Shown: positions 28,712-41,600 of the stretch, piece after piece
Position numbering within the stretch: the stretch's first letter is position 1
Layout of the letters: every line of letters starts with the position of its first letter
NCBI GenBank assembly: GCA_009833045.1
Contig: WUUP01000001.1
Coordinates: 365,586-429,585 of the forward strand
Source of the DNA: Saprospirales bacterium GYS_P2D
GTDB taxonomy: Bacteria; Bacteroidota; Bacteroidia; Chitinophagales; Saprospiraceae
Direction: 5' to 3'
DNA: 64,000 nucleotides
Program-made: the position numbers and the translations under genes
The notes under the pieces: generated by a model
The model's input: the letters and a program-made list of their open reading frames with translations, nothing else
Database searches by the model: none
Told to the model about the DNA's origin: nothing

Positions 28712-28781
28712 CTTTACCTTCGTCAGTATTACTTAGGGGATTAATATTTAGGGGGAGATTTCTATGAGATTTTCTCATAGA
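28678..28781 (-). ncRNA. Candidate short RNA or leader of about 100 nt
   Basis: A TACATTTG box (28787-28794) would start transcription near 28780. The RNA would begin with a perfect hairpin (CTATGAGA, AAA, TCTCATAG; 28763-28781 region) and end in the terminator at 28678-28711. It contains no ORF of note. It lies in the 348-base gap between the CAP gene and the 1407-residue gene. It could also be only the tail of the upstream operon. Confidence 0.3.
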
Positions 28782-28786
28782 TGAGA

Positions 28787-28794
28787 CAAATGTA
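28787..28794 (-). promoter_or_regulatory. Candidate promoter box, TACATTTG
   Basis: A perfect TAnnTTTG match on the minus strand with TTTC 21 bases upstream (plus 28816-28819) as a near -33 element. It could serve a short RNA or, by reading through the following terminator, the 1407-residue gene. Confidence 0.45.
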
Positions 28795-28869
28795 GGTGGA
28801 AGAATAGGCTAATGTGAAATTTGACTGGCGGTAAAATTTACATTTTTTTTCTACGGATAAAACCTAATC

Positions 28870-29349
28870 CTAATATGATCCATCTGGCATAGGCTTAGAA
28901 AAGCTCTGTACCCAGTAGTCATAATGCTTGCTCATACCGATATCAGTCACATCTGGATCCATGATCATTTTGCAGTGGCTATCACTCTCGAGCCAAGCTC
29001 TTAGCACCTCATAGAAGTCATCATAGCCACGTCCGAGATTTTCTCCGATACGCTGCCAAGTATATCCTATGTGATCGAGTCGATCCCCGAGAGTCTTGCC
29101 ATCATGAGACACATGAGAAAAAAGTTTGTGACTATGTAGGTAGCGGGCGTAGTCTTTTGAGACACGATAGAGTGTCTCATTCCATTGGAGAGGAGGTGCA
29201 GGATGCATGTATTCAGCACCACACTTACAGCCACGAGAACGAATATGATTGAGTTCTTTTAGCACTTTGTCGATTGCCCCTTCTGTAGGCTGTGCGAAAA
29301 TCAATAATGTATAAACAGATAGAATAGTAGTCAGTACAAACTTCATCAA
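28870..29349 (-). CDS. CAP (SCP/PR1-like) domain protein, secreted
   Basis: A 159-residue exported protein that is essentially one CAP domain. A signal peptide ends near LLIFAQ. The fold markers are present: LNHIRSRG, PLQWNETLYRVSKDYARYL, the conserved His in LFSHVSHDG, the signature region RIGENLGRG, and a second His in SDSHCKMIM, ending near DYWVQSFSKP. The CAP cleft His/Glu set appears intact, but bacterial CAP proteins have no single known activity. It is the last gene of a likely operon, starting 11 bases after the stop of the phosphatase gene. Confidence 0.85.
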   Translation of the reverse strand: MMKFVLTTILSVYTLLIFAQPTEGAIDKVLKELNHIRSRGCKCGAEYMHPAPPLQWNETLYRVSKDYARYLHSHKLFSHVSHDGKTLGDRLDHIGYTWQRIGENLGRGYDDFYEVLRAWLESDSHCKMIMDPDVTDIGMSKHYDYWVQSFSKPMPDGSY

Positions 29350-29360
29350 GGTGAATCCGG

Positions 29361-29810
29361 CTATGAATATTGATTCAAGATAGCTTCAGTCGCCTGATCC
29401 AACATATCATAGACTCGCTGAAAGCCATTATCATAATATGGGTCTGGTACTGAGCGATTTTCATTGGGATAAACGAAGTTGAGAATCATTTTTATTTTGT
29501 CCGAATGGATGTTTTCTGAGTCGAGCTTCTTGATGTTATTATAATTGCTCGTATCCATGGCCAATATGAGGTCAAAATCTTCTAAATCTGACGAAAGAAG
29601 CTGACGGGATCTTTGATAAGTGATATCCAGCCCATGTTGTTGGGCTTTTTCTATAGATCGAGGATCAGGCAGCTCTCCTTGATGCCATCCACTTGTACCC
29701 GCAGAGTCTACCTGCCAGTCAAGTCCCTGATCCTCAATCTTTTTTTGCATTATGCCTTCTGCCAATGGGCTTCTACAGATATTACCCAGACAGACCATAA
29801 GTATCTTCAT
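29361..29810 (-). CDS. Low-molecular-weight protein-tyrosine phosphatase
   Basis: A 149-residue cytosolic phosphatase. The P-loop CLGNICRS lies at residues 7-14, with C7 as nucleophile and R13 as phosphate-binding residue. The general acid is the Asp of VPDPYYD near residue 120. The length is normal for the family. Targets could be tyrosine kinases of capsule synthesis or other phosphoproteins; the sequence does not say. It lies between metK (63-base gap) and the CAP gene in one direction. Confidence 0.93.
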   Translation of the reverse strand: MKILMVCLGNICRSPLAEGIMQKKIEDQGLDWQVDSAGTSGWHQGELPDPRSIEKAQQHGLDITYQRSRQLLSSDLEDFDLILAMDTSNYNNIKKLDSENIHSDKIKMILNFVYPNENRSVPDPYYDNGFQRVYDMLDQATEAILNQYS

Positions 29811-29873
29811 GGACGGTAGTAAAGTGTATGAAAAGTTACACTGATATAACTATTCAAACTTCATTTTCGTTGC

Positions 29874-31166
29874 TTAGACTATGCCGAAAGCTTCTTTGAC
29901 CCGATCTACGTAGTCTAATTTTTCCCAAGGGAATAACTCTACCTCCAGCTCAATCTGCTGTCCTGCATTCTCAAAGGTCTTAGTCACCTTCTCCGGATCT
30001 CTACCCATATGTCCATAGGCAGCTGTCTCAGAGTATATCGGAGATCTCAGATTGAATCGCTGTTCGATCGCATAAGGTCTCATGTCAAATATTTCAGCTA
30101 CCTTCTCTGCGATGATACCGTCTTTAAGTTTTTTACCATTGTCGCCTTTGAGCTTACATGTCCCATTAGTATCTACGAAAATACCACATGGCTTAGCCAC
30201 TCCGATCGCATATGAGACCTGTACAGTCACCTCGTCACAGACACCTGCAGCGACGAGATTCTTAGCGATATGACGTGTAGCGTAAGCTGCAGATCTATCC
30301 ACTTTAGATGGATCTTTACCTGAGAATGCTCCACCACCATGGGCGCCCTTGCCACCATAAGTATCTACGATGATCTTACGACCAGTAAGGCCCGTGTCAC
30401 CATGAGGGCCTCCGATTACGAATTTTCCTGTTGGATTAATATGATATTGGATATCAGATTTGAAGAGTCTTTTGATCGCTGGGCTCATGCGTTTTTTGAC
30501 ACGAGGGATCACATAGCTGACGATATCTTTTTTTATCTTCTCGAGCATCTCCTCATCCTCTGCAAAATCATCATGCTGAGTAGATACTACGATAGTATCA
30601 ATACGCACGGGCTTGTGTGTGTCTGAGTATTCGATAGTCACCTGTGACTTAGCATCAGGACGTAGATATTTGATACGTTTATCCTCTCTACGGATAACAG
30701 CGAGCTCTTTAAGTATCTCATGTGATAGGTGAAGCGCTAAGGGCATATACTGATCCGTCTCTCGAGTCGCATAGCCAAACATCATACCTTGATCCCCGGC
30801 TCCTTGAGCATTTGCCTTTGCCTCAAAGTCGCTGTCCGACTGGCGATCCACCCCTTGATTGATATCAGAAGACTGCTCATGTATAGCCGATAGGACTCCA
30901 CATGAATTAGCCTCAAACATATACTCAGCCTTAGTGTATCCGATCTTTTTGATCACATCACGAGCGATAGTCTGTACGTCGAGATAGGTCTTAGTATTGA
31001 CCTCTCCTGCGAGTACTACTTGCCCAGTAGTTACAAGCGTCTCACAGGCTACTTTTGACTCAGGGTCAAAAGCCAAGAAATGATCAATCAGTGCATCAGA
31101 TATCTGATCAGCTACTTTATCTGGGTGGCCTTCAGATACTGACTCTGAAGTAAATAAATATGGCAT
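29874..31166 (-). CDS. metK: S-adenosylmethionine synthetase
   Basis: A 430-residue enzyme that makes S-adenosylmethionine from methionine and ATP. Family motifs are clear: [20 protein letters not shown] at the N-terminus (His for ATP), [12 protein letters not shown] in the middle, and the phosphate-binding [19 protein letters not shown]. The length is at the upper end for the family because of inserts around the central domain. It is cytosolic. It follows ahcY by 40 bases, so synthesis of SAM and removal of its by-product are probably co-expressed. No SAM riboswitch could be recognised upstream of either gene. Confidence 0.97.
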   Translation of the reverse strand: MPYLFTSESVSEGHPDKVADQISDALIDHFLAFDPESKVACETLVTTGQVVLAGEVNTKTYLDVQTIARDVIKKIGYTKAEYMFEANSCGVLSAIHEQSSDINQGVDRQSDSDFEAKANAQGAGDQGMMFGYATRETDQYMPLALHLSHEILKELAVIRREDKRIKYLRPDAKSQVTIEYSDTHKPVRIDTIVVSTQHDDFAEDEEMLEKIKKDIVSYVIPRVKKRMSPAIKRLFKSDIQYHINPTGKFVIGGPHGDTGLTGRKIIVDTYGGKGAHGGGAFSGKDPSKVDRSAAYATRHIAKNLVAAGVCDEVTVQVSYAIGVAKPCGIFVDTNGTCKLKGDNGKKLKDGIIAEKVAEIFDMRPYAIEQRFNLRSPIYSETAAYGHMGRDPEKVTKTFENAGQQIELEVELFPWEKLDYVDRVKEAFGIV

Positions 31167-31206
31167 TTCTTTCTATTTATCTTTTACGAATAGGGTTCAG
31201 TGCTGA

Positions 31207-32496
31207 TTAATATCTGTAGTACTCCGGCTTATAAGGGCCTTCCTTAGGTACATTTATATATTCAGCCTGATCTTTTGATAGTTCTTCGAGCTCTACTCCG
31301 ATCTTAGCTAAGTGGAGATAAGCCACTTTCTCATCTAAATGCTTAGGCAGTGTATACACTTTGTTTTCGTACTTATCAGCATTTTGCCATAACTCGATCT
31401 GTGCCAATGTCTGATTAGTGAATGAATTAGACATGACGAATGAAGGATGACCAGTAGCACATCCTAAATTCACTAATCTACCTTCAGCTAAAATGATTAC
31501 ATCTTTACCATCAATGGTATATTTATCTACTTGAGGCTTGATTTCTATTTTACTATCTCCATGCTCACTATTGAGCCATGCCATATCGATCTCATTATCA
31601 AAGTGGCCAATATTACAAACAATAGTTTTGTCATTCATTGCCTCAAAATGCTCTGCTTTGATGACGTCTTTGTTTCCTGTAGCCGTCACAATAATGTTCG
31701 CCTCTTTTATGGCATTTGTCATCTTCTTCACTGCAAATCCGTCCATCGCTGCCTGAAGTGCACAGATAGGATCTATCTCTGTCACTATCACACGACATCC
31801 CGCACCTTGGAGAGAAGCGGCAGATCCTTTTCCTACATCACCATATCCTGCTACTACAGCTACCTTGCCCGCCATCATGATATCTGTAGCTCTACGGATA
31901 GCATCTACACATGACTCTTTACAGCCGTACTTATTGTCAAATTTTGACTTAGTCACTGAGTCATTAATATTGATCGCAGGTAGGGTCAATGTACCATTGA
32001 TCTCTCTTTCATAGAGTCTATGCACTCCAGTGGTAGTCTCTTCAGACAATCCTCTGATCTCGTCTACTAATTCAGGATGCTTGTCCAAAACAATATTAGT
32101 CAAGTCACCACCATCATCCAGGATCATGTTGAGCGGCTTGCCACCTTCAAATGCGAAAAGCGTCTGCTCAATCGCCCACCAAAATTCTTCTTCTGACATT
32201 CCTTTCCAAGCGAAGACCGGAATACCAGCAGCGGCGATAGCAGCAGCAGCATGGTCTTGAGTAGAGAAGATATTGCAAGATGACCAAGTCACCTCAGCAC
32301 CAAGAGCCACTAAAGTCTCAATCAAGACAGCAGTCTGGATAGTCATATGGAGACATCCTGCAATTCGAGCACCTTTGAGAGGTTGAGCATCACCATACTC
32401 CTCTCTCAATGACATCAAACCTGGCATTTCTGCCTCAGCTAATTCGATTTCTTTGCGGCCCCATTCAGCCAAGTTTATATCTTTTACTTTGTACAT
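31207..32496 (-). CDS. ahcY: Adenosylhomocysteinase
   Basis: A 429-residue NAD-dependent enzyme that splits S-adenosylhomocysteine into adenosine and homocysteine, completing the methyl cycle with metK. The substrate domain shows [16 protein letters not shown] and [17 protein letters not shown]. The NAD-binding loop is [20 protein letters not shown], and the C-terminus ends [12 protein letters not shown] with the Lys/Tyr pair that reaches the neighbouring NAD. It is a cytosolic tetramer. It is the first gene of the run ahcY-metK-phosphatase-CAP. Confidence 0.97.
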   Translation of the reverse strand: MYKVKDINLAEWGRKEIELAEAEMPGLMSLREEYGDAQPLKGARIAGCLHMTIQTAVLIETLVALGAEVTWSSCNIFSTQDHAAAAIAAAGIPVFAWKGMSEEEFWWAIEQTLFAFEGGKPLNMILDDGGDLTNIVLDKHPELVDEIRGLSEETTTGVHRLYEREINGTLTLPAININDSVTKSKFDNKYGCKESCVDAIRRATDIMMAGKVAVVAGYGDVGKGSAASLQGAGCRVIVTEIDPICALQAAMDGFAVKKMTNAIKEANIIVTATGNKDVIKAEHFEAMNDKTIVCNIGHFDNEIDMAWLNSEHGDSKIEIKPQVDKYTIDGKDVIILAEGRLVNLGCATGHPSFVMSNSFTNQTLAQIELWQNADKYENKVYTLPKHLDEKVAYLHLAKIGVELEELSKDQAEYINVPKEGPYKPEYYRY

Positions 32497-32576
32497 CTTA
32501 CTGATTTGTTAGAAAAACGTTGCGAATATCTGCAATACATTCATCATATGAGAACAAAACAGCTATAACAAAAGCT

Positions 32577-32608
32577 AAAAAAGGCCGTCTCTTGAGGAGA
32601 CAGCCTTT
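32577..32608 (-). terminator. Intrinsic terminator of the 3297-residue protein gene
   Basis: Minus-strand AAAGGC.GTCTC pairs with GAGAC.GCCTTT around a five-base loop, with one internal mismatch, followed by six T. It separates the giant gene from ahcY. Confidence 0.8.
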
Positions 32609-32637
32609 ATTTAAACTATATCTACTTAAAATCAAGC

Positions 32638-35600
32638 TTACTTGATAATCATCATCTTTCTCGATGCAGTATACTCTGGAGTGGTGAGCTGATAGATCAC
32701 CGTACCAGAGATATCATCTAAATCAGACTTATCAATCATAATTGTATTAATCCCAGCATTGTAGTTATCTACTATTCTATGGATAAGCTTACCATCTAAT
32801 TGATAGAAATCAATGCTAACTTCTTGTGCTTTCGGTATCGTGAAACTGATCTCGGTGCTTCCACTGAATGGATTCGGCGTATTCACACCTAAAGAGTAGC
32901 CAGATTCTACATTTTCGCCAAGTACTACTTGCTTAGTATTAAGCTCTGCATCATATTGCTCCGGTGCTAATGCTCCTCCTAGTCTTACTGACTCAAGATG
33001 ACCAATAGATGCTGAAGTACTAATAGACAAAACAGACTCTCCTGCAGTAATCCCTACTCCATTAACATCGGCTATACTAAGCAACACACGATTATCATCA
33101 ATATGATAGTTAGATGTATTTATGTCAAACAAGTCGGACTTAACATCAGTCACTGCCACTCCAGCAGGTAAAATAAGTTCAATCTGAAGACCTGTCGTCA
33201 ATTCATCCAAAGTAGCGACTAAATCAAATCCAGCGGATGTAGCCTGCAGATTATATACTTGGTAGTCTGCGCTACGAGTACCTGCTCTGAAGTAAGATCC
33301 ATTGACATCACCTTTTTTAATACCATAGAAATCACTATCAATCATATCTCTATCAAGATCACTGTAGTTGAGCGTATTCTCATATGGGAATGGTGACTTA
33401 GGATCGTCAAACTCATAAGCCATAGGGATGAACTCCCATGCTTTAGTAGATTTTTCTTGCGTCACTTTTCCTAATAAAAGCTCTCTCAATCTGATTATGT
33501 CAATCGCATTTATAGTATTAGAATAATCAATGTCAGCAGCGATAATATCGTATGGTGACTCAAGTTCCTTAAGTCCTAAAATGTGATTTTGTATCAATAA
33601 TAGATCGAGTGTAGTCACTCCAGAGATCAGATCATCATACTTCACAGGAGCGATCACATAGTCTTTGTGCATTGGCAAACTTGAGAATGCATAATCACCA
33701 TAGCTATTTGACATATTGTATTCGTTCATTTCGTCGCTATGGATCTCCACTCTTACTTCTGGTATTTCATTGTTACCAGGAGTGGCTACAGCTCCTCGCA
33801 CATTAGCCGTGAAAGCATTAGCTCCAGCGCTTACATCTGGACAACAACAGTTGAATATCTCGATATCTCCTAATCCAAACTTAGAGAATCGTGGATCAAG
33901 AGTAAACTCAGGTGTCACATCAATAAATATTCCAGCACTATTTAGATTTCCGCTAAGTGCAGCCAAATTATCTGAAGGTATATATGTTCCTTGAGGTCCA
34001 TACACATTACACTCTCCTCGTACATCTGATGGATCAAGGCAGTCACCCATCGTCCAGATGACGGTATCACACATAGCTCCTTCGCCTACGAAGTCTGCAC
34101 CAAAAGCAACACCCCCAGTTGAATTAAGACCTTGGCGCCAAGGCTGCCCTCCTGAAATATTACCCACTGAGATATCCGTAGCAAGTATCCATGAACCACC
34201 ATCCATGATGTAAAGCAAAGTCAAAGAATTATGAACCGTTCCTCTCTCAGCGAGGATCATGCGGTCACAGTCTGTATTAAAATCAATATCTGTAATCTTC
34301 TCACGTGTACCACCAACAGTCAGCTCTAATGACCAAGTAGAGGTATCCATCATACCTGCTCCGTTAATATCTATAGTGTAGATCTCTTTATTTCTCGTAC
34401 CTCCAAAATCACCAAGATCATCACCACCACCTGCTACTGTCTGTCTCACAACAAATAGCTCACGAGTACATTCATTGAGCTCAATGGCCCAAAGAACTTC
34501 TCCAGCAGGATATGGATCGCTCAAGAATCCTGTAGCCTGGCCGAATGGATCGAATACTTGTAAAATCACTCCAGTAGAAGCATTCATAGCGTAAATTCTA
34601 CCGTCAGACAAGTTAGTACCGTATATCACATCAGACATTTCATCGTAAGCAATGTTACCCCAACCTGTAGGTAGTGGATTGTTGCCATTAATATCTAAGA
34701 ATCTTCCTGGAACCACTGTCCCGCCAACAGGGTTAGCTATAAAGCTATTATCCGTTGTGACTATAGAATTAATGTTAGCAGGACTATTGAAGTTGGCCTT
34801 ATAGATTCCTTGCTCACCGCCAGGTCCATTACCCGATGGAGTGAATGGATCGCCATCATATGCGTATACATTCGTCGCTCCCATATAGATATCCCCATTA
34901 GTTCGTCCTACTGACACACCAAAGACTTGGCCGATTTCTTCTACAGTCCATGTTGCAGGTTTTGAAATCCCCACTGCAGTAGCACCTGCGGTGGCAGGCT
35001 TTGCCCAATCATCACCAAGTGGAGCCGTATTGGTCTCTCTTAAGTCAATAATTGCTGCTACAGCTTCATTGCTAAATGCTCCTCCAGCACAAGTCACTAC
35101 TGCCTGACCAATATATTCTTCATCTGGACATACGCAGATATCCACATCTATAATCACCACCTCAAAGTCATGATCATCTTCATCTCCTCCGTCTTTTCCA
35201 CTCTCTTCTTTCTCGTTGTCCTTGTTTTCTGGACTCTCTGAGTGTTCACCATTAGTATCATCTGGCGTACTATCTATATCTACTCTACCATCAGGTATAC
35301 TTGATATTTCAGACCAGTTTTTGATAGAAATAGGCTCCATAATATTTGCGTCTATTGTCAGCGCCAATTGTATGGTAGCAGTATCTCCTGCAGATATGTT
35401 ATCAATGCTATTTACCAAATTGCCATTCAAGATATCCCATCCATTATTAGGTGGATTAAGCGCAAGCTCTGCAGGTATATAGTCTATTATTTCTATTTCA
35501 CCTGAGGCTACATTTCCTTGATTCACTACCATGATATCAAATGTCACTACATCGCCAGGCATGTAAGTTGTATCGTTAGTTAACATCTTCATCAAGGCCA

Positions 35601-38600
35601 AATCATAACGCTCTACACTTATCGTGGCAGGATCATAATCATCATCACTTGGATCTTGGACTGTTGGATCATTATTACCATCTACTGTACTATCGTCATT
35701 TGGATCTGGGTCATCACCATCATTATCCGCTGGTGTACTATCTATGTCAAATCCACCGTCTTGAGTGATCTCTGCATTGTTAGTGATCGTTGATCCTAAG
35801 AAATCATCTTTGATCTGTAAGTCTATATCAACACTATCTACTGTTCCGGCAGCTATCATATTATCAAACCAATAGGTATCGTTGACCCAATCAAGATCTA
35901 CGTTCAGCATATCAGCTGGTACGTAATCTGTTATAGTGACGGTGTTAGGTGCAGCGTCAAGAGTACCTTGATTATGAATGTATATTCTAAATGTCACCAC
36001 ATCACCTGGAGCGAATGGTCCTTCACTAACTACCACTTTAGTCAATGCTAAATCATAGGTATCAACCGTGATAGTAGCTGGATCATGATCATCCTCATCA
36101 TCACCAGGCACATTGAGGCCATCTTCATCTTTCACGTCATCTTTCACGACATCATTGTCTCTATCAGCATCTGGAGTACTATCTACATCCAATTTTTCAT
36201 CGTAGCTGATCTCTGCCTCATTAGTCAGGGTCGTACCAGTAAAGTCTGAATCTATGGTAAGTACTATGGAATACGTCTGAGTATCACCGACAGGAACATT
36301 TGACACACCTAATACATATGTGCTGTCATCTATTGCTACCCATCCATCAGTGACTTGAGCTGCAGCGAATGTAAGACCATCAGGAATGTAATCAGTGATA
36401 GCTATACTATCAGATGCCACGTCACCTTGATTAATCACCATTATATCAAACTGTACGTTATCACCTCTCTCAAACGGTCCTTCAGAAGCTACCACTTTCA
36501 TCAATGCTAAGTCAAATCCTCTTACTCTCACAACAGCTGGGTCATGATCATCCTCGTCATCGCCAGGGACATTGAGTCCATCTTCATCAATGACATCGTC
36601 ATCAGATGTATCATCATTCGTAGTATCTTCTTCACTATCTACATCATCACCACTATCTACAGCTATCTCTGCCCAGTTGACCAAGCTACCACCTGGGAAG
36701 TCTGGTGAAATCTGGAAAGAAATAGAAACAGTCACGGAATCGCCCGCAGCGATATTTGCTAAATTCGTCATGAATAGATTTCCTGAAGAAGCCCATAATG
36801 GCTCGTTGCTATTCAAGAAATTCAGATTATCAATACCATAGTCGACTATGGTTACTGCGCCTGAGGCTACGTTTCCTTGATTAAATACAGTAATATCAAA
36901 TGTCACCGTATCTCCAGCCTCATAAAACCTATCATCTGTTATAACCTTTCTTAATGCTAAGTCATAAATTTCTACATCGATTGTTTCAGGATCGTGATCA
37001 TCTTCATCTCCTCCAGCATTATTCTTTTCGTTGTCTACAGGATTAGCCTCGCCAGATCCATTGCCATTGATGTTATCTGGTGTGCTGTCAATATCATCAC
37101 CACTATCAGCAGCTATCTCTACATGATTAGTGATAGAGTCTCCTCTAAAAGATGCATCAATAGTCAAGATAAGCTCTACAGTGGCAGTATCTCCTACTTC
37201 TATATTCGCTATAGTTCTAACAGCATTATCACCTGAGGCAGTCCAGCCATTATTATTGCTGAACGACATACCCGAAGGAACATAATCGATGAGCTCGATC
37301 TCTCCAGAAGGAAGGCTACCTTGATTGATCACTGAGATCATATAAGTCACATCGTCTCCTGGTGTATATGTAGCTGATTGATCTGTCATCTTCATCAATG
37401 CCAAATCATAGATATCTATCTCAATTTCGGCAGGATCATGATCATCTTCATCTCTGCCATCTTGACCGTCTTGATCCTTGACATTGTCATCAGCAAGATC
37501 ATCTGTTTCCCCATCTTGATTAAAGTTAGTCCCATCCGGTGTACTATCAATATCATCACCCGAATCGTCGAATATCTCTGCCCAGTTTCTTATTCTGGTA
37601 CCGCTACCTGTGATAGCCTCATTCACTATGAGATTTATACTGACTGTAGCAGTCTCCTCTGGCAAAATATTATCTATGACACGGGTTGCATTACTTCCTA
37701 ATGTAGTCCATAGTGGATTGATCGCTGGCAAAAAGCCTAAGTCAGACGGTATATAATCTATCACTGTCACCTCGCCCGACTCTAATGATCCTTGATTGAC
37801 CACCATGATATCATAAGTCACTGTATCTCCCGGCTGGAAAGGACCATCCTCAGCGACTACTTTCATCAATGCTAAGTCATATCGATCGATATCTATGATC
37901 TCAAAGTCATGATCATCTTCATCTCCTCCGGCATTGTTTTTTTCATTATCCTGATCTTCTGGACTTTCGTCAAATAATCCATTATCATAGTCTGGATCAC
38001 TGTCTATATCAATACCATCATCATTGCTGATCTCAGCCCAGTTAATTATACTCTCACCGTCAAAATCTTCATCAATTGTGAATGTGATTTCCACATCTCT
38101 TGATTCTTCTGGAGCGAGGCCAAATATCTGGCTTACGAATCCACTTCCTGATCCTGTCCAAGCAGTATTACCTGCTGCCAGCGCCATATTAGCCGGCTGA
38201 TAATCAAAGATCTCTACTGTATCAGCAGTGATCGTCCCTTGATTAACCACGGTGATGGTGTAGGTCACATCTTTACCTGGTTCAAAAGGACCATTTCCGT
38301 TGACCATTTTCATCAACGCTAAATCATAGCGATCTACAGGCACTATCTCAAAGTCATGATCATCTTCATCTCCTCCTTCATTTTCTTTTTCATTGTCTTG
38401 ATCTTGAGGACTTTCGTCAAATAATCCGTTATCACTATCTGCCTCACTATCGATATCTGGCCCTTCATCATCACTGATCTCAGCCCAGTTGATGATAGAG
38501 TCTCCAGCAAACGAGTCATCTAACAATAGAATTATTGAGAGCTCCGCTGTATCTCCAGCCTCGATATTCTGTATTGTATTACTAACTATACCAGTACCAG

Positions 38601-41600
38601 CTGATTCCCAGCCTCCATTCACAGCAAGTGATGTACCTGTAGGTAAATAGTCGACAACAGTCACCTCTCCTGAGGCTACACTACCTTGATTGATCACGCT
38701 GATCATAAACGGCACCTGCCCTCCTGGCTCAAATGGCCCTTCACCATTGATCATCTTCATAAGTGCTAAGTCGTATCTCTCTACAGTGAGCACCTCTATA
38801 TCGTGGTCGTCTTCATCGTCAGTGTCATTGACGACAGGATTACATCCTTCTTCGAGTCTGTTATCGATGAATTGATCATCATTAATGTTATCTGGGGTAC
38901 TATCACAATCATCTATGCCCAGATCGTTAGTCGCATTGGAGATTTCGGCGAAATTTCTCACTATACCGTCAAAATCATCTTCGATTACAAAACGAATCTG
39001 TACAGTTATACTTTCTCCACTATTGAGCACATTATCATCAAGTAATAAATTGATCTGATCATTGCCAGTGATATTGCCTACGGCAGCACCCCAACCATTT
39101 TCTTCGATCAGCGTCAGCCCTGTCGGGATATAGTCTACGATATCTACTCTGGTCGCATCAAGAGTTCCTTGATTCACCACAGTGATATCAAAAGTCACCG
39201 TATCTCCAGCAAATAATATATCCGGGGTGGCGATATTCTCTGTTTTCACTAAGGCTAAATCAAAGATCTGCTCTACAGTTACTACCTCTATATCATGGTC
39301 ATCTTCATCGTCACCGTTTTCTCCATTACCGCCTTTTTCATTGTCATCAATATTTTCTGGCTCTTCACCAAGAGTATTACCATTTTCGGCGTCTGGTGTG
39401 CTATCTTGATCGTCACCTCCATCAGCACTGATCTCGGCAAAGTTCTCAATAGATGTACCTTGAAAATCTTCATCAATCGTCAAAATGATATCAAGGGTTA
39501 CAGATTGTCCAGGCAAAATGTTACTAATCGTATTGTTAGTAGCATTTGCTCCAGCTATAGTCCATCCATGATCATCAGCAGCGCTCAGTGACATGTCAGA
39601 TGGGATATAATCTATGATCGTCACCGGTCCAGAAGAGATACTTCCTTGATTGACCACGGTGATCGTAAATGTCACATCTTGTCCAGGGCTATAGGCTCTG
39701 ACTGGATGCATCTTCATCAATGCCAAATCATAGCGATCAATAGTGACCGCTTCGATATCATGATCATCTTCATCATCTATAGGATCTTCATCACAATCAT
39801 TTCTGAACGTATTATCGTTAATGACTTCGTCATCATTCACATTATCTGGAGTACTATCACAGTCTGGCTCATTGAGAGCATTGTCCGCTCTTGCTATTTC
39901 TGCTGTATTGACCGCAGTCCCTACGAAATCGTCTTCTACAGTAAATCTTACTGGGATAGTGAGTGAAGCATTAGTAGCTAAAATGCCCCCTATCAACACA
40001 TCTACCTGGTTATTTCTTGCTATGGTACCAACCTGTTCCCAGCCATTTTCTTCGATGAGAGATAAGCCCTCTGGGATATAGTCTACTATATCTACCCGAG
40101 TTGCATCAAGTGTTCCTTGATTTCTGACTGTAATGTTGAAGACCACTGTATCACCAGCAAATATTGTCGGTGGAGTCTCATCTGTATCAAGTGTCTTAAT
40201 CAATGCTAAGTCGAATATCTGCTCTACTGGTACAGTCTCTATATCATGATCGTCCTCATCTCCATCAGTACCATTCTTATCATTGTCTACGACAGGACCA
40301 TCATTGTCATCATCACTATCTGGTGTACTGTCTTGATCATCGCCGCTATCAGCACTGATCTCAGCATAGTTATCTATTGATGTACCTTGGAAGTCCTCAT
40401 CAATCGTCAATGCTATGTCAATCTGAACAGATGCAGCAGCCGCTATTCCACTTATAGTATAACTTGCAATTTCACCATCGAGTGTCCAGTCATTATTAAT
40501 TGAAGAGCTGCTCAGTGACATGTCTGCAGGAATATAGTCCACGATCGTCACCTCTCCAGAAGCTACTGTCCCTTGATTCACCACTGTGATCGTATAGATG
40601 ACCTCATCGCCTGGGCTATATACCACATCTGGATCTGTCATCTTCATCAGTGCTAAGTCGTAGCGGTCTATAGTGATCGGCTCGATATCGTGATCATCTT
40701 CGTCAGCATCATTAACGTCACATCCGTCAAAAATGACATCATTTAGAACATTATCGTTTGTCCCTTCACTGTCAGGAGTACTGTCACAGTCTGGCTCATC
40801 AAGCGCATTATCTCCTCTTACTATTTCTGCTGCATTAATGATCTCACCCACTACATCTTCATCAATTGTAAAGCGTATTGGCACTATCACACTCTCACCT
40901 ACTTCTAATGTTCCTCCTGAAAGGCTTTGCACATTGCTATAGCGAGTGATGCCTTGAGCATTTGGCGCAGACCATCCTCCTTCTTGGACCAATGTTAGCC
41001 CTTCTGGGATATAATCTACGATATCAACTCTCGAGGCGTCCAGAGTTCCAAAATTGAATACTTCTATATGGAAGGTCACAACATCACCAGCAAAGAATAC
41101 TTGAGGATTATCTTCACTTAGGATCTTGCGTAATGAGAGATCAAAATCTTGATCTACTGGTACTACAGCATAGTCACATTCATCTGCATCATTAGGATTA
41201 TCAGTACCTCCTGTGCTATCATCTTCTACATCATTGTCTACTTCTCCATCGCCTATCTCATCAGCTGTACAGTCGATCTCATCGTATGGTCTTTGATCGT
41301 CTTCATCTACAAAATCTCCAACATTCTCTGCGCTGATAATTTCTGCCCCATTGATGATACTATCTCCTTGAAAATCAGCATTAATAGTCAAAACGATCTG
41401 TCTACTGACAGTCACTCCTCCTGGTACCGATGCGAAAGTGAATAAGTCATCTTTCCAGTTTGGATCATTATTAGTCATATTAGCTGACACAAAATCACGT
41501 ACTACGACATCGGTTGCATCGATCGTACCTTGATTGATCACCTCAATCAAGAATCTCACATCATCTCCAGCTCTATACACTGCATCCGCATCTATTAAGG

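Noticed and set aside
31167-32640. SAM or SAH riboswitch before metK or ahcY
   Set aside because: The gap before metK is only 40 bases, and the 140 bases before ahcY show no SAM or SAH aptamer features, only the terminator of the preceding gene.
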